Shown piece after piece: positions 19,702-29,932 of a stretch of DNA of 64,000 bases. Each line of letters opens with the position of its first letter. The stretch's first letter is position 1. Source of the stretch: Actinomyces glycerinitolerans. GTDB taxonomy: Bacteria; Actinomycetota; Actinomycetes; Actinomycetales; Actinomycetaceae. Position numbers and translations under genes: made by a program. The stretch is taken from the NCBI RefSeq assembly GCF_900098745.1, contig NZ_FQTT01000001.1, forward strand, positions 186,001-250,000, read 5' to 3'. Under the pieces are notes generated by a model, which had not been told where the DNA came from, ran no database searches, and saw only the letters and a list, made by a program, of their open reading frames with translations.

Positions 19702-20352
19702 ATGGACATCACCGTCGTCGGCCGCAACGCGGAGATCAGTTCCCGGCTGCGGGACTACGTCGAGGAGAAGGCCGCCAAGGTCGCGCAGTTCGACCCGCGC
19801 GTCCAACGTGTCGAGGTCGAGATCACCCACGAGCGCAACCCGCGTCAGGCGGACACCGCCGAGCGCGCGGAGATCACCGTCATCTCCAAGGGCCCGGTGA
19901 TCCGGGCCGAGGCCAGCTCCTCCGACCGCTTCGCCGCCTTCGACATCGCCATGGGGAAGCTCACCGAGCGCCTGCGCCGGGCACGGGACCGCAAGAAGAA
20001 CCACCGCCGCCACATCGTTGAGGTGCCCGAGCCGACACCGCAGGCCGCCGCCGAGGAGCCCGAAGTCCCGGAGACGAACGACCTGCCCATTGAAGACTCC
20101 CCCTCCGCGCCCACCGAGCCGGGCGTGGCCGTGGAATCCCAGCTGGGCGACTCCCCGGTGGTGGTGCGTCAGAAGCTCCACGAGGCGGTACCGATGACGG
20201 TGGACGAGGCGCTGTACCAGATGGAGCTGGTCGGCCACCCGTTCTACCTGTTCATTGAGAAGTCCACCATGCAGCCCTGCGCCGTCTACCACCGGCGCGG
20301 CTGGACCTACGGGGTCATCCGCCTGAACGCGCGCGTCACCACCGACGACTGA
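19702..20352 (+). CDS. hpf: Ribosome hibernation promoting factor, long form
   Basis: A 216-residue long HPF. The N-terminal S30AE/YfiA domain (MDITVVGRNAEISSRLRDYV, about 1-105) sits in the decoding region of the 30S subunit. A Pro/Glu-rich linker of about 50 residues follows, and the C-terminal dimerisation domain (about 155-216, ending YGVIRLNARV) joins two 70S ribosomes into the inactive 100S dimer. The ATG at 19702 has AGAGG upstream and matches the family start. An in-frame GTG at 19603 would add 33 residues and lies only two bases after a strong SD-like AAAGGAGG, so an extended or leader-regulated form is possible but less likely. A perfect 16-bp hairpin ends the gene. Confidence 0.92.
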   Translation: MDITVVGRNAEISSRLRDYVEEKAAKVAQFDPRVQRVEVEITHERNPRQADTAERAEITVISKGPVIRAEASSSDRFAAFDIAMGKLTERLRRARDRKKNHRRHIVEVPEPTPQAAAEEPEVPETNDLPIEDSPSAPTEPGVAVESQLGDSPVVVRQKLHEAVPMTVDEALYQMELVGHPFYLFIEKSTMQPCAVYHRRGWTYGVIRLNARVTTDD

Positions 20353-20376
20353 CCCGCCTGGCCCGTCGCCCCTCCG

Positions 20377-20415
20377 CTCCGCCCCGCGTACGCAGCAGCC
20401 GTACGCGGGGCGGAG
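20377..20415 (+). terminator. Strong hairpin terminator after hpf
   Basis: Two 16-base arms (20377-20392 and 20400-20415) are perfectly complementary with a 7-base loop, starting 24 bases after the hpf stop. The downstream sequence is G-rich with few Us, so it would act as an actinobacterial I-shaped terminator. Confidence 0.75.
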
Positions 20416-20451
20416 GCGTTGCGGTTGGGGGGAATCGTCTAGGGTGGGAGC

Positions 20452-20895
20452 GTGCCTCGGCCTTCCCATCTGCCCCCGGCGCGCATCCCCGCCTCCCCGC
20501 ACCGGCGCGACCGGCACGGGCGCGGAATGCGCGGGCCGCTGCTGCCGCCCAACCTGCCCGCCTGGCGTACCCGAGCCGAGCGTTTCGACGCCATGGTCAT
20601 CGCCGCCGCCGACGATCTGGCCCGGCGTCACCCGGAGATCACCCAGATGCAGTTCGCGGTTGAGGAGGTTCCCCCCTCTGACCCGGCACCGTGGGAGCAC
20701 GGCGTCGTCCTCGGGCGCGGCTTCGCAGCCGAGCCGCGCGCCGGCCTGCCCGCACGCATCGTCCTGTATCGGCGTCCGATCACCTCTCGGGCCGGCGACG
20801 ACGCCGAACTGGTCGAGCTCGTACGGCGTGTGGTGGTGGAGCAGGTGGCCCTCATGCTCGGCCGCCGTCCGGAGGAGATCGACCCGGATCTGTGA
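20452..20895 (+). CDS. Metallopeptidase-family protein lacking HExxH
   Basis: A 147-residue protein of the zincin-like metallopeptidase family (PF06262 type): MVIAAADDLARRHPEI, a beta segment FAVEEVPPSDPAPWEHG, and IVLYRRPI. At the position where active members carry the zinc-binding HExxH helix this one reads VVVEQVALMLG, so the catalytic His and Glu arrangement is missing and the protein is probably not a peptidase. This variant is shared by many actinobacterial copies as I recall, so it is likely a conserved pseudoenzyme. The GTG start follows a G-rich stretch. It is followed at 56 bases by DUF3499, the same pairing seen near whiB2 in other actinobacteria. Confidence 0.75.
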   Translation: MPRPSHLPPARIPASPHRRDRHGRGMRGPLLPPNLPAWRTRAERFDAMVIAAADDLARRHPEITQMQFAVEEVPPSDPAPWEHGVVLGRGFAAEPRAGLPARIVLYRRPITSRAGDDAELVELVRRVVVEQVALMLGRRPEEIDPDL

Positions 20896-20951
20896 ACCGG
20901 CCCGCGCCGCGGCTCCCACGGAAGGCGGCCGCCCGGCGGTAGCCTGCGGGC

Positions 20952-21389
20952 GTGAGAAGAGTCCGACACTGCCGCAGACCCGGGTGTGAGAACCCGGCGG
21001 TCGCCACCTTGACCAGCGTGTACGCCGACTCCACGATCGTGCTCGGCCCGCTGGCCACCGAGGCCCAGCCCGAGGCCTACGACCTGTGTGAGAAGCACGT
21101 CGAGTCCTTCACGGCGCCGCGCGGCTGGCAGGTAATCCGACTCGCCACCGACTTCCAGCCGGCCCCGCCGTCGGAGGACGACCTGACCGCCCTGGCCGAC
21201 GCCGTCCGCGAGGCCTCGCGGACGCCGCAGCCCCGACCCCGGCCCGCCGAGCACGCCGGCCGTCCCGCCGGGATTCTGCCCGCCTCCCTGACCGAGCCGC
21301 TGCCCGACCACCTGACCGGTCTGGGCGACGGCGAGATCGCCCGCCGCGGTCATCTGCGCGTGCTGCGCGGCAAGAAGACGGACGACTGA
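20952..21389 (+). CDS. DUF3499-family protein
   Basis: A 145-residue protein with two Cys near the N-terminus (HCRRPGCENPAVATL) and a third in YDLCEKHVESF, a Cys/His set that could bind zinc. The central segment APRGWQVIRL is typical of DUF3499. The C-terminal half is Pro/Ala-rich. The family is confined to actinobacteria and has no known function. It lies just after the metallopeptidase-family gene on the same strand, likely in one transcription unit. Confidence 0.8.
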   Translation: MRRVRHCRRPGCENPAVATLTSVYADSTIVLGPLATEAQPEAYDLCEKHVESFTAPRGWQVIRLATDFQPAPPSEDDLTALADAVREASRTPQPRPRPAEHAGRPAGILPASLTEPLPDHLTGLGDGEIARRGHLRVLRGKKTDD

Positions 21390-21420
21390 CCCGCTCCACA
21401 CCCGTGCACGGCGCCCGGGG

Positions 21421-22302
21421 TCAATGCCGCGGTGTCGCCGTGGGTGCCGTCACCTCGTGCGGTGGCGTCTGCAGGGCGGCGCGCGCCTGGTCCTCCAGGC
21501 GCCGGTCCCGAATCTCCAACATGAACTCGCGGTCGCGCCGGGCCGCCAGGATCGCCGCCAGGAACCGCTCCGGGTGGGTGTTCGGCGGAGGCGGCGGCGC
21601 CACATAGGGCTCGGCCTGCGCCGCCAACTGCAGGGCCAGGCGCGCCCGGGCCTGCGGCTGCATGGAAGAGGCCCGCTGCAGGAAGGTGCGCGCCGCCAGG
21701 GCCAGGTGCCCGGGTAGGGCGCGCAGGTCGGCATCCGCGGCCCACTCGGCCAGCTCCGGCGGCATCAGTATTGGCGGGGCGTCGGCGGCGCCGTTGCGGA
21801 CACGCACCGCGTAGGTGCCCGCCAACAGGTCGCCCAGGCGCTTACCCCTCCGCGTCACCACGCAGGCGGACACGGCGGGAATGCCCGCCGTCCCCCAGAT
21901 CTCCACGACCCCCACCAGTGCCCGTACCAGGCTGTGGCGCAGCCGGACCGCGCCGCCGTCGTCGCGCACAATCCGGGAGCCGGTCACCATGCGGCCCGCT
22001 GAACGCCCCCGGGTGAGCACCTCCACCGTCAGCGGCACCACCACCAGCCACCCCAGCAGCGTCAGGGACAGCAGTGCCGCCACCAACGCCTCCGAGGCCT
22101 GGGGGAAGATCCGCCCGCCCACCGTGGACGCCGTGACCAGGGTGATCAGCAGGCCCGCGCCATACAGCGCATAGTCGATGATCCCGGACAGGATCCGGGA
22201 GCCGGGTGAGGCCGGCAGCACCTCCAGGGCGATGGCCTCCCCGGTCACCATCAGCTCCGGCGTCATCATCCGCTCGGATGAGGCGACGTCCCCACTCACC
22301 AT
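21421..22302 (-). CDS. RDD-family membrane protein
   Basis: A 293-residue membrane protein. The RDD domain begins with SPGSRILSGIIDYALYG (near residue 32), with hydrophobic segments at about 45-65, 75-100 and 130-150 and the variant Arg/Asp signature R-x(3)-D. A long cytoplasmic tail rich in Ala/Arg/Pro follows from about 190. RDD proteins are of uncertain function, possibly transport. The ATG at 22302 has GAGGGGAG six bases upstream, better than the in-frame start at 22344. It is divergent from the SpoIIM-like gene with only 14 bases between starts. Confidence 0.8.
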   Translation of the reverse strand: MVSGDVASSERMMTPELMVTGEAIALEVLPASPGSRILSGIIDYALYGAGLLITLVTASTVGGRIFPQASEALVAALLSLTLLGWLVVVPLTVEVLTRGRSAGRMVTGSRIVRDDGGAVRLRHSLVRALVGVVEIWGTAGIPAVSACVVTRRGKRLGDLLAGTYAVRVRNGAADAPPILMPPELAEWAADADLRALPGHLALAARTFLQRASSMQPQARARLALQLAAQAEPYVAPPPPPNTHPERFLAAILAARRDREFMLEIRDRRLEDQARAALQTPPHEVTAPTATPRH

Positions 22303-22316
22303 GACACACTCCCCTC

Positions 22317-23312
22317 GTGGACATTGACGCCTATGTTGCCGCACACCGCGATCAGTGGGACCGCCTGGACCAGCTCACCTCGCGCCGCCGCCTGACCGGC
22401 GCCGAGGCGGACGAGTTGGTGACCCTGTACCGGGCCACGGCCGGCCACTTCTCGCGCATCCGCACCGGCGCACCCGACCCGGCGCTGCTGGCGCAGCTGT
22501 CCACCCGCATCGCGGCGGCGCGGGGCCGCATTACCGGCACGCGTGAAGCCCGGGCCAGCGATCTGCGCCGCTTCTGGGGTACTAGCGTTCCGGCGGCCCT
22601 GTACCGGCTGCGCTGGTGGACGCTGGCGGTGACGGTATTGGAGGTGGCGATCGCCGTGGTCGTGGGCGTGTGGACGCTGCGCACCCCGGAGGCCATGAGC
22701 GCTCTGGGGCCCCAGAGCAATTTGGACACCTACGCCCACGAGTCCTTCGAGGACTACTACTCCAACTACGCCGCCAGCGAGTTCGCCGGCCAGGTGTGGA
22801 CGAATAACGCCCGCGTCGCCGCACTGTGCGTGGCCGGCGGCATCACCGGGCTGCTGCCCGCCTACATACTGCTGGCCAATGCCGTCAACCTGGGGCAGGC
22901 GGGAGCCGTCATGGCCGATCACGACCTGCTCGCACAGTTCTTCGCCCTGATCACCCCACACGGGCTGCTGGAGCTGACCTGCGTGTTCGTGGCCGGGGCC
23001 GCCGGCCTGAAACTGTTCTGGACCATGCTCGACCCCGGCGGCAGGTCGCGGGGTGCGGCACTGGCCGCCGAGGGCCGCGCCCTGATCACCGTGGCGGTCG
23101 GCTTGACGGCGGCGCTGGCGGTGGCCGGGTTCATCGAGGCCTTCGTGACCCCGGCCTCGCTGCCCTGGATCCTGAAGGGGCTGATCGGGCTGTTGGCGCT
23201 GGCGGTGTTCTGGGCGTACACGCTGCTGCTGGGACGCCGCGCCGTGCTCGCCGGACACACCGGCGACCTCGACGCCGACGAGGCAGGCGCCGTCCAGTTG
23301 GAGGTCGGCTGA
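22317..23312 (+). CDS. SpoIIM-like (DUF95) membrane protein
   Basis: A 331-residue integral membrane protein of the stage II sporulation protein M family. A charged N-terminal helix (MDIDAYVAAHRDQWDRLDQL) precedes five to six membrane segments from about residue 100; the conserved NNARVAALCVAGGITGLLPA block is present. In non-sporulating actinobacteria this family has no defined role and accompanies RDD, DUF58 and MoxR genes, as here. The GTG start lacks an upstream SD on this strand and is only 14 bases from the divergent RDD start, so leaderless translation is possible. Confidence 0.8.
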   Translation: MDIDAYVAAHRDQWDRLDQLTSRRRLTGAEADELVTLYRATAGHFSRIRTGAPDPALLAQLSTRIAAARGRITGTREARASDLRRFWGTSVPAALYRLRWWTLAVTVLEVAIAVVVGVWTLRTPEAMSALGPQSNLDTYAHESFEDYYSNYAASEFAGQVWTNNARVAALCVAGGITGLLPAYILLANAVNLGQAGAVMADHDLLAQFFALITPHGLLELTCVFVAGAAGLKLFWTMLDPGGRSRGAALAAEGRALITVAVGLTAALAVAGFIEAFVTPASLPWILKGLIGLLALAVFWAYTLLLGRRAVLAGHTGDLDADEAGAVQLEVG

Positions 23313-23341
23313 GCCGGCAGTGGTCCGAACCCACATACGCA

Positions 23342-24634
23342 TCACAGCCTCCCCGCGGCCTTGAGGGCCAGGTAGGTGTCCGCCAGGGCGGGGGCCAGCC
23401 CGGCCGGTGGGGCCTCAACCACCTCCACGCCGGCGCGGCGCAGTCGCCCGCGCAGCGCATTCAGCTCTACCAGGTCGCGCTCGGCCGCGGCCGCCGTGTA
23501 GACGGTCCCGGCGTCGTCGCGCCGGGAGCGCAGGCGCTCCAGGCCCGGGTCGGTGGCCGAGGCCACCGCCACCGTGTGCTTGCGGGCCATATTCGCCAAT
23601 GCCCGCAGCATGGCCGCATTCGTACCCGACCCGTCCAGTCCGGTGAGCACCACCACGAAGGCGTGCTGCGACAGGGACGCCTCCACCATCCCGGCCACCA
23701 GCGTCCAATCCGTCTCCACCAGTGCGGCGTCCAGCGGCGCGAAGGCGTCCGCCAGGGCCCCCAGCAGGGCGGGGCCGGACACGCCGCGCACCTGCGCCCG
23801 GGTCTCCACGTCGACGGCGACGGCATCCACCCGGTCGCCCGCCCGCGAGGCCAGGGCCGCCATCAGCAACATCGCCTCGATCTGGGCGTCCAGCCGCGGG
23901 GCGTCGTCGAGCCGCGCCGCCGCCATCCGCCCGGTGTCAACCACGATCAGCACCCGCCGGTCCCGCTCGGGACGCCAGGTGCGTATCACCACCTCCCCGC
24001 GGCGGGCCGTGGAGCGCCAGTCGATGGAGCGCACGTCGTCTCCGATCACGTACTCGCGCAGGGAGTCGAACTCGGTGCCGGCCCCGTGCACCATGACGGC
24101 ACTGCGTCCGTCCATCTCCCGCAGGCGTGCGAGCCGGCTGGGCAGGTGGCGGCGGGAGGCGAAGCGCGGCAGCACGCGCAGCCGGGCCGGGGCCGACAGC
24201 GAGGCCTGTCTGCCCGCCAATCCCAGTGGACCGCGCACCCGCACCGTGACCAGGTCGGCGTTGCGGTCGCCGCGACGTGTGGGCGTCAAGGAGGTGCGCA
24301 GGCGCCGCCGTCGCCCGGCAGGAATCGTCAGCGCCTGCCGTTGCCCGGAGGCGCCCGCCGACGGCGGCCAGGCGTCGCGCACCTGCAGCCGCATGGTCCG
24401 GCCGGTGGTGTTGGTCAGGGTCAGGGTGTCCGCGGTGGTCTCCCCCAGGCGCACGGACCGGGCCACCGCCCGGGCGGCGCGCAGGCCCCGGGGTGAGGGG
24501 GCCGCCGTCACGTCGGCGGCCACCAGCAGTGTCGTAAGGGCCGTCCACGCCAGTACGGTGCCCGGGCGGGGCACCAGCAGCACCGGCACGGCGCCGGCGG
24601 CCAGCAGCCAGACTGTGCGCATGGTCAGGTACAT
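23342..24634 (-). CDS. DUF58 protein with vWA-like domain
   Basis: A 430-residue protein. Two hydrophobic segments occupy residues 5-45, followed by a beta-sandwich region, the DUF58 core (GTEFDSLREYVIGDDVRSIDW, about residue 185) and a von Willebrand A-like fold (VLIVVDTGRMAAARLDD). DUF58 proteins are partners of MoxR ATPases; the pair is thought to act in protein maturation or envelope stress. The ATG at 24634 has GAGGAGG four bases upstream; in-frame sequence beyond it overlaps moxR and is spurious. It is the last gene of a leftward five-gene operon. Confidence 0.87.
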   Translation of the reverse strand: MYLTMRTVWLLAAGAVPVLLVPRPGTVLAWTALTTLLVAADVTAAPSPRGLRAARAVARSVRLGETTADTLTLTNTTGRTMRLQVRDAWPPSAGASGQRQALTIPAGRRRRLRTSLTPTRRGDRNADLVTVRVRGPLGLAGRQASLSAPARLRVLPRFASRRHLPSRLARLREMDGRSAVMVHGAGTEFDSLREYVIGDDVRSIDWRSTARRGEVVIRTWRPERDRRVLIVVDTGRMAAARLDDAPRLDAQIEAMLLMAALASRAGDRVDAVAVDVETRAQVRGVSGPALLGALADAFAPLDAALVETDWTLVAGMVEASLSQHAFVVVLTGLDGSGTNAAMLRALANMARKHTVAVASATDPGLERLRSRRDDAGTVYTAAAAERDLVELNALRGRLRRAGVEVVEAPPAGLAPALADTYLALKAAGRL

Positions 24635-24737
24635 GGGGCCTCCTCTCGGCGGTGGGTTGTCGGGTATGTGGGGCCAGCCCCGCTTGGCGGCGGGTGCGGC
24701 CGACGCGGGGAGCGCCGGGGGCTGCCGGCCCGGCCGG

Positions 24738-25783
<1,046 letters not shown>

Positions 25784-25787
<4 letters not shown>

Positions 25788-26992
25788 CGTAAGTGGACCT
25801 CGCTCTCGAGTTGTTCCAAACGCACGGCCAGATCTGCCAGGGCCTGGTCGTCCGCGGGGGTCGGCCCGTACAGGGCCTGGTCTATTTCGGCGACGGGTCG
25901 GCCACAGGCGCCTGCGGCCGCATGCAGCAGTTCGCTGCGGGAGGCGGCCGGGGACAGTCCCAGGGACCGGCCGAGCCGCAGGGCCGTGCCCGCCCGCAGC
26001 GCCTGGGCGGCGCGCTCACGGTCCCCGGCGCGGCGGTACAGGCGCCCACGGCCGATGGCCGTCTCCGTGGCCTGCACCAGCACCGGCAGGTCCTCGGGCA
26101 CGAGCCGGCCGAAGCGGCGCCCGCGCACGACCGCTAACGCCACCACGACCACGCTGCCGAGGAACAGCATCACCGGCAGCCACGGCGGCAGCGACGGACT
26201 GTCCCACACTCTGACTGCGACGCCCGCCTGCGAGGCGTCGAACCAGACCAGCTTCGGGTTGTGCCCCAGGGCGCGGATGGCCAGGGCGGCGTTGCCGGCG
26301 GTAGTGAGCTTGGAATTAGTGACGATGCGCGGGTCGGCGATCACCCGCAACGTGCCGCCCCCGTCCAGCGGGGCGGTGGCGTACGCGTATGCGTCCTCGT
26401 CTGCCGCATCCACCGGGAAGCAGCCGACCGCGCCGACGACGTCGTTCAGCGCGACGGAGCCGGCCGAGCCCGCCAGGGACCGGGCGGCGACGGCATCCGG
26501 GTCCGTGCACTCCGGCTGCAGGGAGTCGTCCGCGCTGGTGCCGGTGGGGAGCATGTCGCTCAGCTCACCGAAGTCCTGATACAGGGACCCCAGAACCACC
26601 ACGTCCTGCCCCACCCAGGCCAGCTGCTCGCGGTCGAAGTAACTCATTTCGCCCACGTTCAGCACCACGACGGTGGCGCCGTCCGCGGCGGCGGACACGG
26701 CGGCGTCCCCAGTGTTCACGCTGGTGACGTCCACGCCCTCATCGCGCAGCAGTTGGGCCAGCGCCTGGGCGCCGTCGTCATGGGGGTTGTCAATGGCGTA
26801 GGGGACCTTGGAGGTCTGGGGAGTGGCCCACCAGGTGGCCAGGGCGACGAGCAGTACCAGCGCGCCGGCGGCCAGGAAGGGACGCCAGCGGCGCAGCCGT
26901 TCACCGGGGCGCGCTCCGACGACCTGGTCGCCGAGGTCGGCGACCTTCGGGGCGTCACCGGGGGGAGTCGTAGTGGTCCGGGGCGTGCTCAT
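25784..26992 (-). CDS. DUF4350-domain membrane protein
   Basis: A 402-residue protein with an N-terminal membrane segment (FLAAGALVLLVALATWWA, about 40-57), an extracytoplasmic region of about 200 residues containing the DUF4350 fold (SKVPYAIDNPHDDGAQALAQ), a second segment near 270-290 and a cytoplasmic Arg/Ala-rich domain. Function is unknown; the domain regularly accompanies MoxR, DUF58 and DUF4129. It overlaps both neighbours by 4 bases, showing tight operon organisation. Confidence 0.85.
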
Positions 26993-27699
26993 GCGTGCAC
27001 CTGCCCCGCTGGAGCCTCCAGCGCCAGGGGAGCACGGGTCACCCGCTCGGCGAACTCCCGCATCCAGGTGTCCTGGGTGGGGGTGGGCTCGACGCGCCCG
27101 TAGCGCACGGCGTCGAACAAGCCGGCCGCCTGATTCATCTGAGCGGCGAGTTCCCCCAGGGGCCGGGCGGCCAGCCTCGCCGCCTCATGCGCGGTCATGC
27201 CAGGGTAGTCCTCGATGGCACCGCGCTCATCCAGGGAGCGCACCACCGCTCGGAAGCGTTCGACGACGGCGGTCGCCCAGTCGCCCCGCACGGCGGCAGC
27301 GTCGGCGGCACGGGTCAGGGCCGCGGCATCGCGGTCGTCCTCGAATAGTGGCGCGTCGGGCCGAGTGGCGCGTCGGGCCCAGGTGACCCGGGTGATCAGT
27401 GCCACCAGGGCCACCAGCAGGGCCGCCACCAGCACGAAGACCAGCAGAGTGGACAGCCAGGCAGGCGCCCCGGGGACGGCGTCGCGCGGGTCCAGGTGCT
27501 GGCTCAGCCACTGCCATATCCGCTGCCACACGCTCGCCGCGTGGTGGTAGGCGGGCTTGGCCAGTTCCTCCTCGGCGGCGCGACGGGCCTGGTCGGCGTC
27601 GGGCGTGGCAGGGACGTCCCCGGGCACACCCCTGCGTCCCCCCGCGTGCACGATGCGGGCGGCGTCAAGGAGCGGCACCGGGAGCACTGTGGTCATCAT
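26989..27699 (-). CDS. DUF4129-domain membrane protein
   Basis: A 236-residue protein with one central membrane segment (LLVFVLVAALLVALVALI, about 84-103). The DUF4129 domain follows, with AVVERFRAVVRSLDERGAI and a C-terminal FDAVRYGR. DUF4129 is sometimes found in transglutaminase-like proteins; alone it has no known activity. The gene is second in the leftward operon, 16 bases after the GPDP-membrane-domain gene, and overlaps DUF4350 by 4 bases. Confidence 0.85.
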   Translation of the reverse strand: MMTTVLPVPLLDAARIVHAGGRRGVPGDVPATPDADQARRAAEEELAKPAYHHAASVWQRIWQWLSQHLDPRDAVPGAPAWLSTLLVFVLVAALLVALVALITRVTWARRATRPDAPLFEDDRDAAALTRAADAAAVRGDWATAVVERFRAVVRSLDERGAIEDYPGMTAHEAARLAARPLGELAAQMNQAAGLFDAVRYGRVEPTPTQDTWMREFAERVTRAPLALEAPAGQVHA

Positions 27700-27715
27700 T
27701 CTCAGCCGGTCCGGC

Positions 27716-29029
27716 TCACACGTTGGCGGAACGGCGCAGCTCCACGTCCAGGCCCTCGCGGCGCATGCGCAGGTCGATGTAGATCAGGGCGACGACGGCC
27801 GCGGAGAACGGCATGATCACCGCGCTGACCAGGAAGGTCGCAAACGTAACCAGCACATCCAACGCAACAATGACCGTGCCGCCGGCCAGCACGCCGCCAA
27901 CACCGGTGACCATCCCCAGCGGGAAGCCGATGAGAGCGGAGACCGCGCTGACCAGCATCGCCGACAGCAGCAGCGTTCCCAGCACCCGCCAGAAGCTGCC
28001 GCGGGTCAACTGCCAGGAGCGGCGGATGCCCTCCCACACGCTCACGTTCTCCAGGATGAGGGCGGCCCCGGCCACCGACAGTCGCACCCCCAGGAAGGCC
28101 GCGGCGATGACGCCGCCAACCATCAGCAGGAAGCCCAGCAGCACCAGCAGCACCAGGCTGTTTCCGGACCCATCGCTGTTGAACGTCGTGTAGAACATGC
28201 CGGCGAAGAGCAGGCCGACGCCCGTTACGGCCAGGACGGCGGTCAGGGTGGTAATCAGGTTGACCAGGATGGACTGGCCGATCAGGGCCCAGATGCGCGG
28301 CCGGGTGCGCTCCCACACGTCCGTGGGGGTGGCGATGCGGCCCAGCACCGAACGGGAGACGGTGACGGTCAGCAGGCCGGTCAGGACGGCGGTGGCCAGC
28401 AGCGTGATTATCTCCTCCAGCATCGTTCCGGTCAGGGTGCCCCCGAGCAGGGACAACGTGGCGTTGAAGGCTTCTGCCTGCGAGACCGTGGGGTCGTAGT
28501 CGTTGTAGTAGTCCGCGGAGGCGAGAGAGATGAGTGAGCGCCTGAAGATGAAGGCCATCAGTGCGGAGAACAGGCCGGCCGCCCCCATGACCAGCAGGGA
28601 CGGCAGGAACATGGCCCGTGGGTTGGCGCGCAGGGACTCGAAGGCGCCACCAATGATCTCGGTGATGCTCAGCGGACGCAGCGGAATGATGCCGGGCTTG
28701 GGGGCGGCGAAGAATCCACCCGGGCCCGCGGCGTAGTAGTCGCCGGCCGGTTGGTTGTACTGGCTGTACTGACCGTACTGGGGGGCCGGCCCGTAGCCCT
28801 GTCCCGCTGGGGTCTGCTGATTTTGGCCGTATGCGGGCGGTTGCTGCTCGCTATAACCGCCCGACTCCGCTTGCTGGTCGTAGCCGGGCCGCTCGGGCTG
28901 CGGGGCGTAGGCGCCGTAGCGCGGGCCGGGTGCCGCACTCGGGGAGGCTCCGGCGTCGTGGGAAGCGCCGTCAGTGGGGCCGTCGCCGGAAGGAGACTGC
29001 CATCCGGTGTTGTCACTGGTCATGGGCAT
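27716..29029 (-). CDS. Membrane protein with glycerophosphodiesterase-type membrane domain
   Basis: A 437-residue protein. The first 115 residues are rich in Gly, Pro, Gln and Tyr and lack hydrophobic segments. A segment GIIPLRPLSITEIIGGAFESLRANPRA follows in two parts, then six membrane segments spread over about 135-425. This is the membrane domain often annotated as GPDPase_memb; the soluble phosphodiesterase domain is absent, so no catalytic activity is expected. It is the first gene of the leftward MoxR operon and diverges from mtrA. ATGs at 29029 and 29023 are both possible; neither has a strong SD. Confidence 0.75.
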   Translation of the reverse strand: MPMTSDNTGWQSPSGDGPTDGASHDAGASPSAAPGPRYGAYAPQPERPGYDQQAESGGYSEQQPPAYGQNQQTPAGQGYGPAPQYGQYSQYNQPAGDYYAAGPGGFFAAPKPGIIPLRPLSITEIIGGAFESLRANPRAMFLPSLLVMGAAGLFSALMAFIFRRSLISLASADYYNDYDPTVSQAEAFNATLSLLGGTLTGTMLEEIITLLATAVLTGLLTVTVSRSVLGRIATPTDVWERTRPRIWALIGQSILVNLITTLTAVLAVTGVGLLFAGMFYTTFNSDGSGNSLVLLVLLGFLLMVGGVIAAAFLGVRLSVAGAALILENVSVWEGIRRSWQLTRGSFWRVLGTLLLSAMLVSAVSALIGFPLGMVTGVGGVLAGGTVIVALDVLVTFATFLVSAVIMPFSAAVVALIYIDLRMRREGLDVELRRSANV

Positions 29030-29093
29030 ACTGTTTCACGTCGCCGGCGCTCGCGTTCTCCACCCTGAGGAGGAGAAAAGCCTTCCCGAGAAC

Positions 29094-29120
29094 CTTAGTC
29101 GCCACTAAGTTGCATATGAT
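29094..29120. promoter_or_regulatory. mtrA upstream region: dyad and -10 box
   Basis: A perfect 6-bp dyad, CTTAGT-CGCC-ACTAAG (29094-29109), lies immediately before TATGAT (29115-29120), a good -10 sequence for rightward transcription toward mtrA at 29183. No strong -35 is visible, so an activator may be needed, or the dyad may be an operator shared with the divergent membrane-protein gene. Confidence 0.4.
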
Positions 29121-29182
29121 GAAGGTCACTGAGAGGCGTGTGGCGTCCATATACGGCGCTTGCGCGTGTCAAGATAGGCGCC

Positions 29183-29866
29183 ATGCGCACTCGCATTCTG
29201 GTCGTTGACGATGATACTGCCCTGGCCGAGATGATCGGCATCATGCTCGAGGCGGAGGACTACACTCCGTCCTTCTGCGCCGACGGCGCTAAGGCGCTCG
29301 ACGCCTTCCATGAGACCGATCCGGATTTGGTCCTGCTGGACCTAATGCTGCCGGGCCTGGATGGCGTGGAGATCTGCAAGCTCATCCGCGCCGAGTCCGA
29401 CGTGCCGATCATCATGCTCACCGCCCGCACCGACACCCAGGACGTCGTTGCCGGCCTCGAGGCCGGCGCGGACGACTACGTCACCAAGCCCTTCAAGTCC
29501 AAGGAACTGCTCGCGCGCGTACGCACCCGCCTGCGTCGCAACGTGGACGCCAACGGTGCCGAGCACGTCCGCGTCGGAGACCTGGACATTGACGTCTCCG
29601 GCCACCAGATCCACCGTGGCGAGACCCCCATCAACCTCACGCCCCTGGAGTTCGACCTGCTGGTCACCCTCGCCCGCACCCCCTGGAAGGTGTTCACCCG
29701 CGAGGAGCTGCTGGAGCAGGTTTGGGGCTACCAGCACGCCGCAGACACCCGCCTGGTCAACGTCCACGTCCAGCGCCTGCGCGCCAAGATTGAGAAGGAC
29801 CCCGAGCACCCCAGCATCGTGGTCACCGTGCGCGGCGTGGGCTACCGCGCCGGCGACGGCAAGTGA
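29183..29866 (+). CDS. mtrA: Two-component response regulator MtrA
   Basis: A 227-residue OmpR/PhoB-type regulator. The receiver domain has acidic residues D9-D11, phospho-acceptor D53 (LVLLDLMLPG) and the conserved Lys in VTKPFKSKE. A winged-helix DNA-binding domain covers about 130-227 (NLTPLEFDLLVTLAR, VWGYQHAADTRLVNVHVQRLR). MtrA controls wall metabolism and division genes in actinobacteria. The ATG at 29183 gives the family length; the in-frame ATG at 29138 is less likely. It is followed by mtrB and lpqB in the conserved order. Confidence 0.95.
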   Translation: MRTRILVVDDDTALAEMIGIMLEAEDYTPSFCADGAKALDAFHETDPDLVLLDLMLPGLDGVEICKLIRAESDVPIIMLTARTDTQDVVAGLEAGADDYVTKPFKSKELLARVRTRLRRNVDANGAEHVRVGDLDIDVSGHQIHRGETPINLTPLEFDLLVTLARTPWKVFTREELLEQVWGYQHAADTRLVNVHVQRLRAKIEKDPEHPSIVVTVRGVGYRAGDGK

Positions 29867-29932
29867 CGCCGCCGGGAGGGCCGGCGCCCACAGCCGGCCT
29901 CCCGTGCCCGACGCGCCACCTGAGGCACTGAC

